Assembly: GCF_036013915.1 (NCBI RefSeq)
Contig: NZ_CP107900.1
Coordinates: 62,001-126,000, forward strand
Direction: 5' to 3'
Origin: Streptomyces sp. NBC_00464
GTDB taxonomy: Bacteria; Actinomycetota; Actinomycetes; Streptomycetales; Streptomycetaceae
DNA length: 64,000 nt
Part shown: positions 8,972 through 17,742 of the stretch, one piece after another
How positions within the stretch are numbered: position 1 is the first letter of the stretch
Layout: every line of letters starts with the position of its first letter
The notes under the pieces: model-generated
Databases searched by the model: none
What the model saw: the letters and a program-made list of their open reading frames with translations, nothing else
What the model was told of the DNA's origin: nothing
Made by a program: the position numbers and the translations under genes

Positions 8972-11257
8972 GTGGAGTGGACGCGGCAGTGCCGCGAGTG
9001 CCTGACTTGGGGTGTGTTCGCCCGTGACGTGTGTGGTGGTTGCAAGGAGTGGCAGCCCGCCGCCGGGCCGTCGGCGGTGTGCAGGCTGTGCCGGCACCGG
9101 CAGCGGGTGAGTATCGACGGGCTGTGCCGCCTGTGCCTGATCACCCTGCGGTCGCAGGGGCGTGCCCCGGACTTCGATGATGTGCTCGGGCCGGAGGACA
9201 TCCAGCTGATGGTTCATGTGTCCGTCGGCCGACGGGGCCTTGCCCTGCCGTTGTCCCGCGGCGGCGTACGGCCGCGCAGCCAGCGGCGGAACGTGAAGGC
9301 CGGACGCCGGGCAAGGCCGCACCTGGACGATCAGGCCGTGATCCCTGCCACCGTGCCCGGGCAGGGAGTCCTCTTCCCCGCACAACGGACGGTCGATGCT
9401 CTTCACCTGACCCGGATCCGGCACCGGACCTGGCCGGAGTGGCCCCGGCTCGCCGCCCTGGCAGCCGAGATTGCCGGCGAGCGCCGGGTGAGTGACTCCT
9501 GGCGGCGGATGGTGCTGAGGCTGGTGCGGGCGGCCCTGTCGATGCGGGATGCCGACGGCGCGCGGCTTGTTGCCGAGGAGTACTTCGACCAGCTTCCTAA
9601 GGACGGGACCGGCGGCGGCGTCGAAGTCCTGCGCCGCGCCGGCCTGCTCGTGCCCCGGTCACAGCCCAAGAGCCGGTGGCCGATGCGCAGTTGCGGTCAC
9701 TGCGGCTGCTGGGGTGTCACCAAGGGGCTGTGCCGGGGCTGCGAGAGCTGGAAACACGAGCCGATCCGCTACCCGGTGGCCGGCTGCGCCCGCTGCACGC
9801 GCACCCTGCCGCTGTCCACGGTGGCCGGCCTGTGCCGGGGCTGCCTGATCCACGTCCGGGAACACGGCCCCGACACTCCGGGGCACACCCAGCTCCAGCT
9901 TGCCCTAGGCAAGCGGCCCGTCACCCAGCTCAAGCACCCCGCCCGCTTCCTCGGCTACGACACCACCGCCACCACGCACCGCACCCGGGCCCGGGAACGA
10001 GCCCGGCGCAGACCGGCACACCGACCAGTCTCCGAGCATCTCGTCGACCCCCAGCAGGGCGCCTTGTTCCCGGCAATGCGCGACTGGAGCAGGCTCGCCT
10101 CGCTGACCGCGGACGAACTGCCGGCCCTGACTCCCAACGCGGAACGGCTGCTGGATGGCTTCACCCGGTTCTGCCGCGCCCAGCTCCGCTTCACCGACCC
10201 CAACCCGCACGGTCACACCGCAGCGTTGCGCGCACTGCGGATCGTGCTGGCCCACCTCGGCGCCGCGGCGCCCGTCCACGAAGCCGACCTGCGGGCCCTG
10301 GCCCGTCTCGATCCGAACATCAGCGCCCAACGAGTCATCGGATTCCTTACCCAGCTCGGGCACCTCGTGCCCGCACTCACCGTCGATCACGACCAGGCCG
10401 CCATCAACCGGCTCACCGCCTCCTTCCCCGACCCCATGCGCACCGAACTCCAGCACTGGGTCACTGTCCTCAAAGGCGAAGGACGCCGCCGCCACCAGCC
10501 CCTGCCCACCGCCACCATCCGCGGCTACCTGTGGCAGGCCGCACCCATCGTGCGCATGTGGAGCGAACACACCACCCTGACCGCCATCACCCAGCAGGAC
10601 ATCCACGACATCCTCACCCGTGCACCTGGCAAACCCGCCCGCAGCGCGCACCATGTCCTGCGCAGCCTCTTCGGCGCCCTGAAACAACAGCGCGTGGTCT
10701 TCCGCGACCCCACCCGCGGCATCCACCTGCCCGCCAACCCGCCACTGCCCCGCCCCCTGCCGAGCGACCGGCTCGCCGGCCTCCTCGACCGCGCTCACAC
10801 CCCCCTCGCCCGCCTCCTCGTCGCCCTCACCGCCATCCACGCCGTCCCGCCCTCCCAGGCCGCCGTCATCCCCTTGCGTGACCTCGACCTGGCCAACGGC
10901 CGCCTCCGGCTGCCAAGCCGCACCCTCTACCTCGACTCACTCACCACCGAACTCCTGTGCACCTGGCTCACCCACCGCCAGAACACCTGGCCCGTTTGTG
11001 CCAACTCCCACCTCCTGGTCAGTGCCCAGACCGCCCTCGACCCCGCCGGTCCACCCATCGGCAAAACACTCCTGCGGAACGCCATCGGCCGCACCGGACT
11101 GACCGCCCGCGCCCTGTGGCAGGACCGGATCCTCGCCGAAGCCCGCCACAGCGCCGACCCCGTCCGTCTCATCCGCCTCTTCGCCATCGCTGACTCCACC
11201 GCCATGCGCTACGTCCAAGCCGCCCACCCTGAGAAGACCGGCCGACTACACCCGTGA
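8972..11257 (+). CDS. Large Cys-rich protein with C-terminal degenerate tyrosine-recombinase-like fold (module copy 1)
   Basis: 761 residues from the GTG of VEWTRQCREC; an ATG 39 bases upstream would overlap the HTH gene. Several CxxC zinc knuckles fill the N-terminal ~300 residues (CREC/CGGC, CRLC/CRLC, CGHCGC/CRGC, CARC/CRGC). The C-terminal ~350 residues resemble a core-binding helix bundle followed by a recombinase catalytic fold (LARLLVALTAIHAVPPSQAA, then IPLRDLDLANGRLRL), but the usual Arg and HxxR residues are absent. The homologue is the 811-residue gene at 55329. A structural or targeting partner of the recombinase is inferred. Confidence 0.65.
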   Translation: MEWTRQCRECLTWGVFARDVCGGCKEWQPAAGPSAVCRLCRHRQRVSIDGLCRLCLITLRSQGRAPDFDDVLGPEDIQLMVHVSVGRRGLALPLSRGGVRPRSQRRNVKAGRRARPHLDDQAVIPATVPGQGVLFPAQRTVDALHLTRIRHRTWPEWPRLAALAAEIAGERRVSDSWRRMVLRLVRAALSMRDADGARLVAEEYFDQLPKDGTGGGVEVLRRAGLLVPRSQPKSRWPMRSCGHCGCWGVTKGLCRGCESWKHEPIRYPVAGCARCTRTLPLSTVAGLCRGCLIHVREHGPDTPGHTQLQLALGKRPVTQLKHPARFLGYDTTATTHRTRARERARRRPAHRPVSEHLVDPQQGALFPAMRDWSRLASLTADELPALTPNAERLLDGFTRFCRAQLRFTDPNPHGHTAALRALRIVLAHLGAAAPVHEADLRALARLDPNISAQRVIGFLTQLGHLVPALTVDHDQAAINRLTASFPDPMRTELQHWVTVLKGEGRRRHQPLPTATIRGYLWQAAPIVRMWSEHTTLTAITQQDIHDILTRAPGKPARSAHHVLRSLFGALKQQRVVFRDPTRGIHLPANPPLPRPLPSDRLAGLLDRAHTPLARLLVALTAIHAVPPSQAAVIPLRDLDLANGRLRLPSRTLYLDSLTTELLCTWLTHRQNTWPVCANSHLLVSAQTALDPAGPPIGKTLLRNAIGRTGLTARALWQDRILAEARHSADPVRLIRLFAIADSTAMRYVQAAHPEKTGRLHP

Positions 11258-11329
11258 CAGCCGCCGCCGCGCACCCGTTTCGGCTAGCGTGTTGCCGTAA
11301 CAATGACGGGTCGTTGGTTGGGGGATGCG

Positions 11330-12361
11330 ATGTCCGGGCGTCAGACGTTGGGTGTGGTGTTCGTCCACGGAATTGATTCGTCGGCGAAGACGTGGGACGC
11401 GGTACGCGTCGCCCTGGCGCAGACCGAGGATCTGACCGACGTGGAACCGCAGCCCCGGTTCGAGTATGCGACCGGGCTGTTCGGCAGAGGCTGGCTCAAC
11501 CCATTTCGTGCGCTAAGAGTCCTGCCGTCGATTGACACCGTCGCGGACAGTCTCGCAGCCTACCTGGACACCGAAACCACCGATCTGCAGCGGTTGGTCC
11601 TGGTCGGCCACAGCATGGGCGGCCTTGTCATCCAGCGCTACCTCACCCGCATGCTCCACCGGGGCCGCAGCCACGACCTTGCCCGCATCCGGCGGATCGT
11701 GCTGCTCGCCTGCCCCAACACCGGATCCGACCTCCTCCTGTCCTTGCGCAAACAGGTCTCCCTCCGCAACCGGCAGGAGCAGCAACTGCGTCCGTTCGAT
11801 GAGCAGGTCAGTGACACCCATGCGATCGTGCTCAGGGACATCGTCAATGCCCCCGGTGTGACCGCGAACAGCTGCCCCATCCCGTTCTCGGTCTATGCCG
11901 GGGAGACCGACAGGGTGGTGCTGGCCGCTTCGGCCCGCAGCGTCTTCCCCAATGCGCTGTCCCTGCCCGGGGACCACTTCACGATCCTGCGCGAAGAGCG
12001 CACCTTCAACACCCTCAAGCAACTCCTGCGTGAAGCAGCCCAAGCCGAACCGCCCCGGCATGCAGCCTCTGCACCCAGCCCCAGCCCCTCAACGGCCGGG
12101 ACTGGCTCCGAGGAGGAAGGCCCAAGCCCGAAGGCGGGTTCTGTTGAGGGTGGGAGCGGTACGGGGGCGGTAACCGCGGGCGGCGACATCATCGGCAGCG
12201 CCATTGGCGAGGGAAGCAAGGCCGCGACACCAGCTGACCTCCTGCGTCGACGCAACAAGGGGGGCCCGGTCCGGACGGTCCGCGGCGGCGGGGAAAGGTC
12301 GGTAACCGCGGGCGGCGACATCATCGGCAGCGCCATCGGCGATGACAGCGAGACCCGATGA
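11330..12361 (+). CDS. Alpha/beta hydrolase (lipase-like) effector with two C-terminal amyloid-like motifs
   Basis: 343 residues from the ATG of MSGRQTLGVVFVHG, with GGGGGA six bases upstream; another ATG lies 27 bases earlier. The nucleophile elbow is GHSMGG near residue 95. An early HG oxyanion motif and a late DHF (GDHFTIL) supply the rest of the triad. After residue ~245 a disordered Ser/Pro linker carries two copies of VTAGGDIIGSAIG (12167-12208, 12299-12340). The stop overlaps the NLR start as ATGA. By analogy with NLR-associated amyloid systems it would be the membrane-lipid-attacking effector; this is inference. Confidence 0.8.
   Translation: MSGRQTLGVVFVHGIDSSAKTWDAVRVALAQTEDLTDVEPQPRFEYATGLFGRGWLNPFRALRVLPSIDTVADSLAAYLDTETTDLQRLVLVGHSMGGLVIQRYLTRMLHRGRSHDLARIRRIVLLACPNTGSDLLLSLRKQVSLRNRQEQQLRPFDEQVSDTHAIVLRDIVNAPGVTANSCPIPFSVYAGETDRVVLAASARSVFPNALSLPGDHFTILREERTFNTLKQLLREAAQAEPPRHAASAPSPSPSTAGTGSEEEGPSPKAGSVEGGSGTGAVTAGGDIIGSAIGEGSKAATPADLLRRRNKGGPVRTVRGGGERSVTAGGDIIGSAIGDDSETR
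12167..12208 (+). other. Amyloid-like signalling motif 1 (hydrolase)
   Basis: Encodes AVTAGGDIIGSAIG in the hydrolase tail. It is nearly identical to the motif at 12299-12340 and to that at the NLR N-terminus (12583-12624). Confidence 0.7.
12299..12340 (+). other. Amyloid-like signalling motif 2 (hydrolase)
   Basis: Encodes SVTAGGDIIGSAIG at the extreme C-terminus of the hydrolase. The surrounding sequence is low-complexity Gly/Arg. Confidence 0.7.
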
Positions 12362-15060
12362 CACCCCCACGTTGGCCTGGACGCAGGCCCCACACTGCCC
12401 AGGGCCGAACCCCGCAATCTCGTGAGGGGGCGTCAAGCGGCGCTGCTACCGAAGCGCAGTCGACTCCCGCGAAGGCAGGTCCAGTGCCCCAACCGCGGTA
12501 CGGCTCTCTGGAGGAGACGAACGTGCGAAGCGAGGGCGGCGCGCCCGGGCAGAAGCCAGTGGTACTCGGGGGCGGGGAAGGGTCCGTGACGGCCGCCGGC
12601 GACATCATCGGAAGCGCGTTTGGCCCCAACGCTCATGTCACGGTAGCGCTGCCCGCGCCTGGGCCGGTGGAATGGCCTGTCATCGTCGGGTCTGTTCCGG
12701 GGCAGGCGTCGGCGTTCCAGCCCCGGTCCGCGCTGCGTGAGCAAGTCAACGCTGCCTGGGCGGGGGGCGGCACGGTGGTGCTGTCCGGGGGTGGTGGGGT
12801 CGGCAAATCCCAATTCGCCTCCTCCTACGCCCACCAAGCCGCCGACGAGAAGGTGGAACTTCGGGTGTGGGTGCACGCGGCCGCCGCCGACCAAGTGGTC
12901 GCCGCCTACGCCCGCGCCGCCCTGCGCGTCCAAGCCTCAGGGGCCGACGGCCAGGACGCTGAGGCCGACGCTCGGGGATTCCTGGAATGGCTGGCCACCA
13001 CAACCCGCACCTGGTTGGTCATCCTCGATAACATCATCGACCCCGACGAGATCTCGCCCTGGTGGCCCCCCGTCAGAGGAAGCGGCCGGGTGCTGGCCAC
13101 GACACGGCTGCGGGAGGCAGCCCTGTCCGGCGGCGGGCGCGCCGTGGTGCCCGTTGATACCTACACCCCCGCCGAGGCGCACAACTACTTGGCGACCCGC
13201 CTGACCGACGAGGGCATGGCCCACCTCCTCGACCATCACACCGAGCGCCTTGTCGAGACGTTAGGGCGGTTGCCGCTGGCCCTGTCCTACGCCGGCGCTT
13301 ACATCATCAACGAAGCCGTGTCCTGCACCGAATACCTGCAGGACTTCACCAACCGCCGGGCGCGGCTGGACGAGTTGCTGCCTGCGGACGCGGACACGGA
13401 AGGGTACGGACGGCAGGTGGCCGCTTCCCTGCTGGTGTCGCTGGACGCTGCCCAGGCCCGCGAACCGGTCGGACTGGCCGCGCCGGCGCTCCGACTGGCC
13501 GCGCATCTGGACCCTGCCGGGCACCCCTGTGCCCTCTGGGCGACCGAGGCCGTCACCACCTACCTCGCCGACCACCGCGCCGTACGGACAGGAACTGAGG
13601 ACAGGAAGCCAGCCCGTGACGAGGTGCAGGCGGTGGATTCGCGGCAGGCCCGCTCAGCAATGCGGCTCCTTCACCGTTACAGCCTGCTCACCGACGACAC
13701 GACCGACAGCCCCCGCGCCGTGCGCATCCACGCCCTGACTGCACTCGCCACCCAGGAGATCCTTCCCACCGACGCCGCACCCGCCATCGCCGAGGCCGCC
13801 GCCGGCGCCCTGCTGGCCCTGTGGCCCGAGGCGGATCACACCGCGCCCGGCCTAGCCGCCGCACTTCGTGCCAACACCGACACCCTTGCCACCTGCACCG
13901 ACGACCTCATCACCACACCGGGCGGTCGCGCCCTGCTCTTCCGCGCCGGAAACAGCCTGCTCCACGCGGGCCTTTATGCCGCGGGGGTCTCCCACTGGCA
14001 GGCTGTTGCCCTTGACGGCGAGCGCGTGCTGGGCCCCGAACACCCGGACACCTTCACCGCACGCAACAGTCTCGCCGTCTCCTACTCGCACGCCGGCCTC
14101 TTCCATGAGGCCATCCGCATCGGAGAGCAGGTGGTCGCCGACTGCGAATGTCTCCTCGACCCCGACCACCTCAACACCCTCTATGCACGCATGAACCTCG
14201 GCGCCTCCTACCAGTACGCCGACCGCAACAACGACGGCATTACCCTCCTTGAACAGGTCGCCGCGGACAGCGGACGCATCCTCGGCCCCGAGCACCCGGA
14301 CACCCTCTCCGTACGTGCGAACCTCGCCACCTCCTACCGGCACGCCGACCGCCTCCCTGAGGCCATCGACCTCCAAGAGCAGGTCCTCGCCGACAGCGAA
14401 CGTATCCTCCCCCTCAGGCACCCGAACACCCTGTCCGTACGTGCCAGCCTTGCCACCTCCTACCAGCACGCGGGCCGCAACAACGACGCCATTACCCTCC
14501 TTGAACAGGTCGCCGCGGACAGCGGACGCATCCTCGGCCCCGAGCACCCGGACACCCTCTCCGTACGTGCGAACCTCGCCACCTCCTACCGGCACGCCGA
14601 CCGCCTCCCTGAGGCCATCGACCTCCAAGAGCAGGTCCTCGCCGACAGCGAACGTATCCTCCCCCCCGGGCACCCGGCCATCCTCTACAGGCGTGCTGGC
14701 CTCGCCACCTCCTACCGGCACGCCGACCGCAACCTTGACGCCATTACCCTCCTCGAACAGGTCGCCGCCGACAGCGAACGCGCTTTCGGGCCCCACCACC
14801 CCGACACTCACGCAGCAGACCGGTGGCTGGCCGAGTGCCTTCTGGAGGCCGGGCGGGCGCAGCTGCCCAGCGATCCACAGGGAGCGTGGAACTATGCGCG
14901 CAGGGTCGTTAAGTGGGCGCGCCCCCGCGTGAAGAAGTACCCGGAGGTATGCGCGAGTCTCTTGCGGGCGGCATATCTGCTGGCCGCTGACGCCTTCGAT
15001 GCGGACGGACGACCGGCAGCCGCCGCCGACTACCGCCGCCGCGCCGCAGGACAAGCTTGA
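12358..15060 (+). CDS. NLR-type STAND ATPase with TPR sensor and N-terminal amyloid-like motif
   Basis: 900 residues if the ATGA-overlapping start is used. A GTG at 12523, preceded by GGAGGAG, gives 845 residues beginning just before the shared motif and is equally likely. Order: motif SVTAAGDIIGSAFG (~76-89), NB-ARC P-loop GGGGVGKSQ (~144-152), Walker B WLVILDN (~219), GRLPLALSYAGAYI sensor region (~303), winged-helix-like part, then 42-residue TPRs of the HPDTLSVRANLATSYRHA type to the end. The family oligomerises on ligand sensing; signalling to the upstream hydrolase through the shared motif is inferred. Confidence 0.85.
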   Translation: MTPPRWPGRRPHTAQGRTPQSREGASSGAATEAQSTPAKAGPVPQPRYGSLEETNVRSEGGAPGQKPVVLGGGEGSVTAAGDIIGSAFGPNAHVTVALPAPGPVEWPVIVGSVPGQASAFQPRSALREQVNAAWAGGGTVVLSGGGGVGKSQFASSYAHQAADEKVELRVWVHAAAADQVVAAYARAALRVQASGADGQDAEADARGFLEWLATTTRTWLVILDNIIDPDEISPWWPPVRGSGRVLATTRLREAALSGGGRAVVPVDTYTPAEAHNYLATRLTDEGMAHLLDHHTERLVETLGRLPLALSYAGAYIINEAVSCTEYLQDFTNRRARLDELLPADADTEGYGRQVAASLLVSLDAAQAREPVGLAAPALRLAAHLDPAGHPCALWATEAVTTYLADHRAVRTGTEDRKPARDEVQAVDSRQARSAMRLLHRYSLLTDDTTDSPRAVRIHALTALATQEILPTDAAPAIAEAAAGALLALWPEADHTAPGLAAALRANTDTLATCTDDLITTPGGRALLFRAGNSLLHAGLYAAGVSHWQAVALDGERVLGPEHPDTFTARNSLAVSYSHAGLFHEAIRIGEQVVADCECLLDPDHLNTLYARMNLGASYQYADRNNDGITLLEQVAADSGRILGPEHPDTLSVRANLATSYRHADRLPEAIDLQEQVLADSERILPLRHPNTLSVRASLATSYQHAGRNNDAITLLEQVAADSGRILGPEHPDTLSVRANLATSYRHADRLPEAIDLQEQVLADSERILPPGHPAILYRRAGLATSYRHADRNLDAITLLEQVAADSERAFGPHHPDTHAADRWLAECLLEAGRAQLPSDPQGAWNYARRVVKWARPRVKKYPEVCASLLRAAYLLAADAFDADGRPAAAADYRRRAAGQA
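12583..12624 (+). other. Amyloid-like signalling motif 3 (NLR N-terminus)
   Basis: Encodes SVTAAGDIIGSAFG shortly before the NB-ARC domain, matching the two copies in the hydrolase. The placement (effector C-terminus and NLR N-terminus) is the arrangement known for NLR-associated amyloid motifs. Confidence 0.7.
14239..14665 (+). repeat. Near-identical duplicated TPR block
   Basis: About 175 bases at 14239-14413 recur without a visible difference at 14491-14665, offset 252 bases, or 84 codons (two 42-residue TPRs). The copy lies within the NLR gene, in frame. Confidence 0.85.
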
Positions 15061-15539
15061 CCAGCCCGGAGTAACTCCGACGTTGCCCGGCACGGGGGTG
15101 TCGCCCGCCCCCAGGCGTCGTCCTCCGCCTCGTCATGGCCGGCGCGGCCGTCCGGGATAGCCTGGGAGTCGGCCGAGTACGCGCTGATCACCACCGAGGC
15201 GGGTGTCGCGGAAGTGGACCTGCAGCGGGTAAACCCCCTGGAGTCCAAGCCCAGGGCGGCAATCCATTTGAGGGAGTCCATGCGCTGACGCGTCCTCAGA
15301 ACCGTCCGCACAGCATCTGAAGCGGAGCACCACGACCCCGGACGCCGCAGAGCACAGCTCGACGGCGACGGCGACGACTTCCTCACCATCTACGACCTCC
15401 ACAACGCGGCCTTCACCTACTTCACCTTCCCCGTACCTCGCCGGAAAGCCACTACGAGCGCGAACCTGCCGTTGACTACGGCAGAATGCGGCCGTCGACA
15501 TACGGGTTCGCCGCTGTACGTGTCCAGGATTCTCGGAAC
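15061..15539. other. Degraded region with no intact gene
   Basis: Short frames without good start sites. A plus-strand frame at about 15150-15285 (EYALITTEAGVAEVDLQRVN) looks like the tail of a broken protein of unknown family, and another short tail (DDFLTIYDLHNAAFTYFTF) follows near 15375. Nothing intact is seen. Confidence 0.4.
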
Positions 15540-15740
15540 CCGCGCGCTTCACTCCTCGCCCTCCTCGGACTCCAGCGCGCCCGCGTCCGGACCATCTCGC
15601 TGCGCGCAGAACGGCTCCTCCCCGCCGAACAAGCCGTCCACCAGCTCACCCTCGACTCCTCCGAGGACAAGGCCCGCGACCTCGAAGCCGCCCTCGACCG
15701 CGCCTGTGCCCGCTACGGACCCGGCATCGCCACAACCGCA
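15540..15740 (+). pseudogene. C-terminal fragment of a Y-family DNA polymerase (ImuB/DinB-like)
   Basis: The frame reads RARVRTISLRAERLLPAEQA followed by LTLDSSEDKARDLEAALDRA and ARYGPG. This is the end pattern of actinobacterial DinB/ImuB-type polymerases, where a little-finger region is followed by DRARxRFGPxA. There is no catalytic palm. With the dnaE2 stub at 7982 it suggests a destroyed mutasome locus. Confidence 0.55.
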
Positions 15741-15870
15741 GCCGCCAGCAGGACCGCCCCGCCCACAGGGCGACCACGGTGACCCACCCCGCTGGTTGTC
15801 CACGAGCCCATCAGGACGGGCCAGCGCAGCGGGAGAATCCGAACCATCGTCACGACGGGATGCCACCGCC

Positions 15871-16065
15871 ATGGATCGCTACTGCCTGACCCTGACCATC
15901 AAAGCGCGGACCATCGCGCGCGGCTGGTGGCCTGACGCCAATACGGCCGATCAGAAGTTCACGTCATGGATCCGCCTGCGAGGCGGCGCGGACGGCACCC
16001 ACATCATCCTCATTGACGAAGCTGAGGACGGGCAGGTGCTGAAGTCGTGGCCCGGACCCGCCTGA
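15871..16065 (+). CDS. Small hypothetical protein (64 aa)
   Basis: From the ATG of MDRYCLTLTIKARTIARGWW. Balanced composition, unlike the shadow frames around it. The end reads THIILIDEAEDGQVLKSWPG. No family recognised. It is isolated between the polymerase fragment and CRISPR array 1. Confidence 0.4.
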   Translation: MDRYCLTLTIKARTIARGWWPDANTADQKFTSWIRLRGGADGTHIILIDEAEDGQVLKSWPGPA

Positions 16066-16459
16066 CCCGGTTGTCCGCTGGCGCGGGCGAGCATCCGAGC
16101 TTCAGATCAGGGCAGCCGGTAACAGGCCTTCCTCTTACTGCCCTTGAACTGGGTACAGACCAACGTCTTCGCGGGCAGTTTCGGGCCGCCGGCACGGCCA
16201 GTGTCCCCAGAGAGTCTCGACCGCGACGCCGGGTGCGCGGCCGTTGTCGCCCGTCCAGGAGGACTTCTTCCACCTGCTCTGGTCTTCATGTCCTTCCCAG
16301 GCTTCTGGTACGTCCAACGAGCCCAGAGGGAGTGGCCTTTCCTCCCTGACACCTTGTGAGCAATGACCAGTGGCACCCGGTGGGATGAGGCCTGCGTGTA
16401 CCCGATGACGACACAGTAGTCCCGACGGCGCGCAGGAGGTTGTCGAGGACGGCCTTGTT
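16066..16459. other. Gap beyond the distal end of CRISPR array 1; nothing recognised
   Basis: Frames on both strands are short and have no convincing start or family. It is presumably the trailer side of the array plus degraded DNA. Confidence 0.4.
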
Positions 16460-17708
16460 CGGAACAGCCCCGCGTCGGCGGGGAGGACGCATTCATCCGG
16501 GCTCAGGTCCTCGTCGGCCTCGGAACACCCCCGCGTCGGCAGGGAGGACAGGCGCTTGAGCTCGCCCTGCATCCACGGGCGCGGAACACCCTCGCGTCGG
16601 CGGGGAGGACGCAAGTCTCGGCCTGCTCTTGAGCGCAGGGGCTGGAACGCCCCCGCGTCGGCGGGGAGGACAAGGTGGCAGGGGCGAGCAGGATGACGTC
16701 CGCCGGAACACCCCCGCGTCGGCGGAGAGGACCGGTCCCCGCTCCCCCGACCAATCCGCCGGCGCGGAACACCCCCGCGTCGGCGGAGAGGACTGCTCGG
16801 GCCGGGTGCCGAGGCGGACCGGCTCCGGAACACCCCCGCGTCGGCTGGGAGGACTTCCGCCGGTAGAACAGCCCGGTGTACGTCCCCGGAACACCCCCGC
16901 GTCGGCGGGGAGGACGGGTACGTGTCGCGGAGGTGGGCGTTGGTGCCCGGAACACCCCCGCGTCGGCGGGGAGGACGAGGGCTGCTGCGGCAGCTCACGG
17001 TCATCGGCCGGAACACCCCCGCGTCGGCGGGGAGGACGCACCGTCGTACACGTCGCGTGTGAGCTGCACCGGAACACCCCCGCGTCGGCGGGGAGGACGA
17101 GGGCAGCATGGACACCCGTACCGAGACCGACGGAACACCCCCGCGTCGGCGGGGAGGACCAGTGCCTCGGAATGCGCGGCACGGGCCCGCGCGGAACACC
17201 CCCGCGTCGGCGGGGAGGACCGCGGCCACTCACCGGCCGCGGGTCCTTGTCGCGGAACACCCCCGCGTCGGCGGGGAGGACTCCTGCTGGTCCTGCGGGG
17301 TGCCGGGGACGGGCGGAACACCCCCGCGTCGGCGGGGAGGACGGTGACGAGGTGCTCGTACGCGAACAGGGAGGCGGAACACCCCCGCGTCGGCGGGGAG
17401 GACTCGTAGCCGCTGTGCCGGAAGTGTTCCTGAGCCGGAACACCCCCGCGTCGGCGGGGAGGACAGCCTCGGCGAACCGGACCTGGTTTCCGAGGGCGGA
17501 ACACCCCCGCGTCGGCGGGGAGGACACCACGTTCGACTCCATCGCGGAGCCCGGGTACGGAACACCCCCGCGTCGGCGGGGAGGACGGGTACATCGAGCT
17601 CGGCCGCGGCATCTCCGGCGGAACACCCCCGCGTCGGCGGGGAGGACGCCCCCCTCCAAAGATCAGTTGGAGGGGGGCCCGGAACACCCCCGCGTCGGCG
17701 GGGAGGAC
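16460..17708 (-). CRISPR. Type I-E CRISPR array 1 (21 repeats, 20 spacers)
   Basis: 29-base repeats and uniform 32-base spacers give an exact 61-base period. On the minus strand the repeat begins GTCCTCCCC and ends GGGTGTTCCG around the stem core CCCCGCCGACGCGGGG. The fourteen repeats nearest cas2 (16887-17708) are identical. The seven at the far left each carry a substitution, so the leader is on the right, next to cas2, and transcription runs leftward. The newest spacer is 17648-17679. Confidence 0.98.
17648..17679 (-). other. Leader-proximal spacer that is itself a perfect hairpin
   Basis: The spacer consists of a 12-base arm GCCCCCCTCCAA, a 7-base loop and the exact complement of the arm, leaving one base over. 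It looks like an acquired intrinsic terminator. Confidence 0.9.
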
Positions 17709-17742
17709 ACTTCCTGACCTGCACCTCAGCCAGGGGTTTGCA
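17709..17742 (-). promoter_or_regulatory. Leader end of CRISPR array 1, overlapping cas2
   Basis: Reading toward the repeat on the minus strand, TGCAAA (17737-17742) and GCAGGTCAG (17714-17722) lie exactly 28 and 5 bases from the first repeat. The array 2 leader has both at the same distances. The outer element lies inside the last codons of cas2 (stop 17726-17728). Confidence 0.7.

Noticed and set aside
13852..15093. 413-codon minus-strand frame with repeats, opposite the NLR TPRs
   Set aside because: It mirrors the TPR repeats of the real gene and lacks a start signal.
16066..16459. Transposase fragment on the minus strand (VPLVIAHKVSGRKGHSLWAR)
   Set aside because: Some feel of a coding tail, but no DDE motif or family pattern could be supported.
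16493..17717. Long open frames on both strands across CRISPR array 1 encoding repeated NTPASAGRT / PPTRGCS peptides
   Set aside because: They are translations of the 61-base repeat units, which by chance lack stops. No ribosome site and no protein family.
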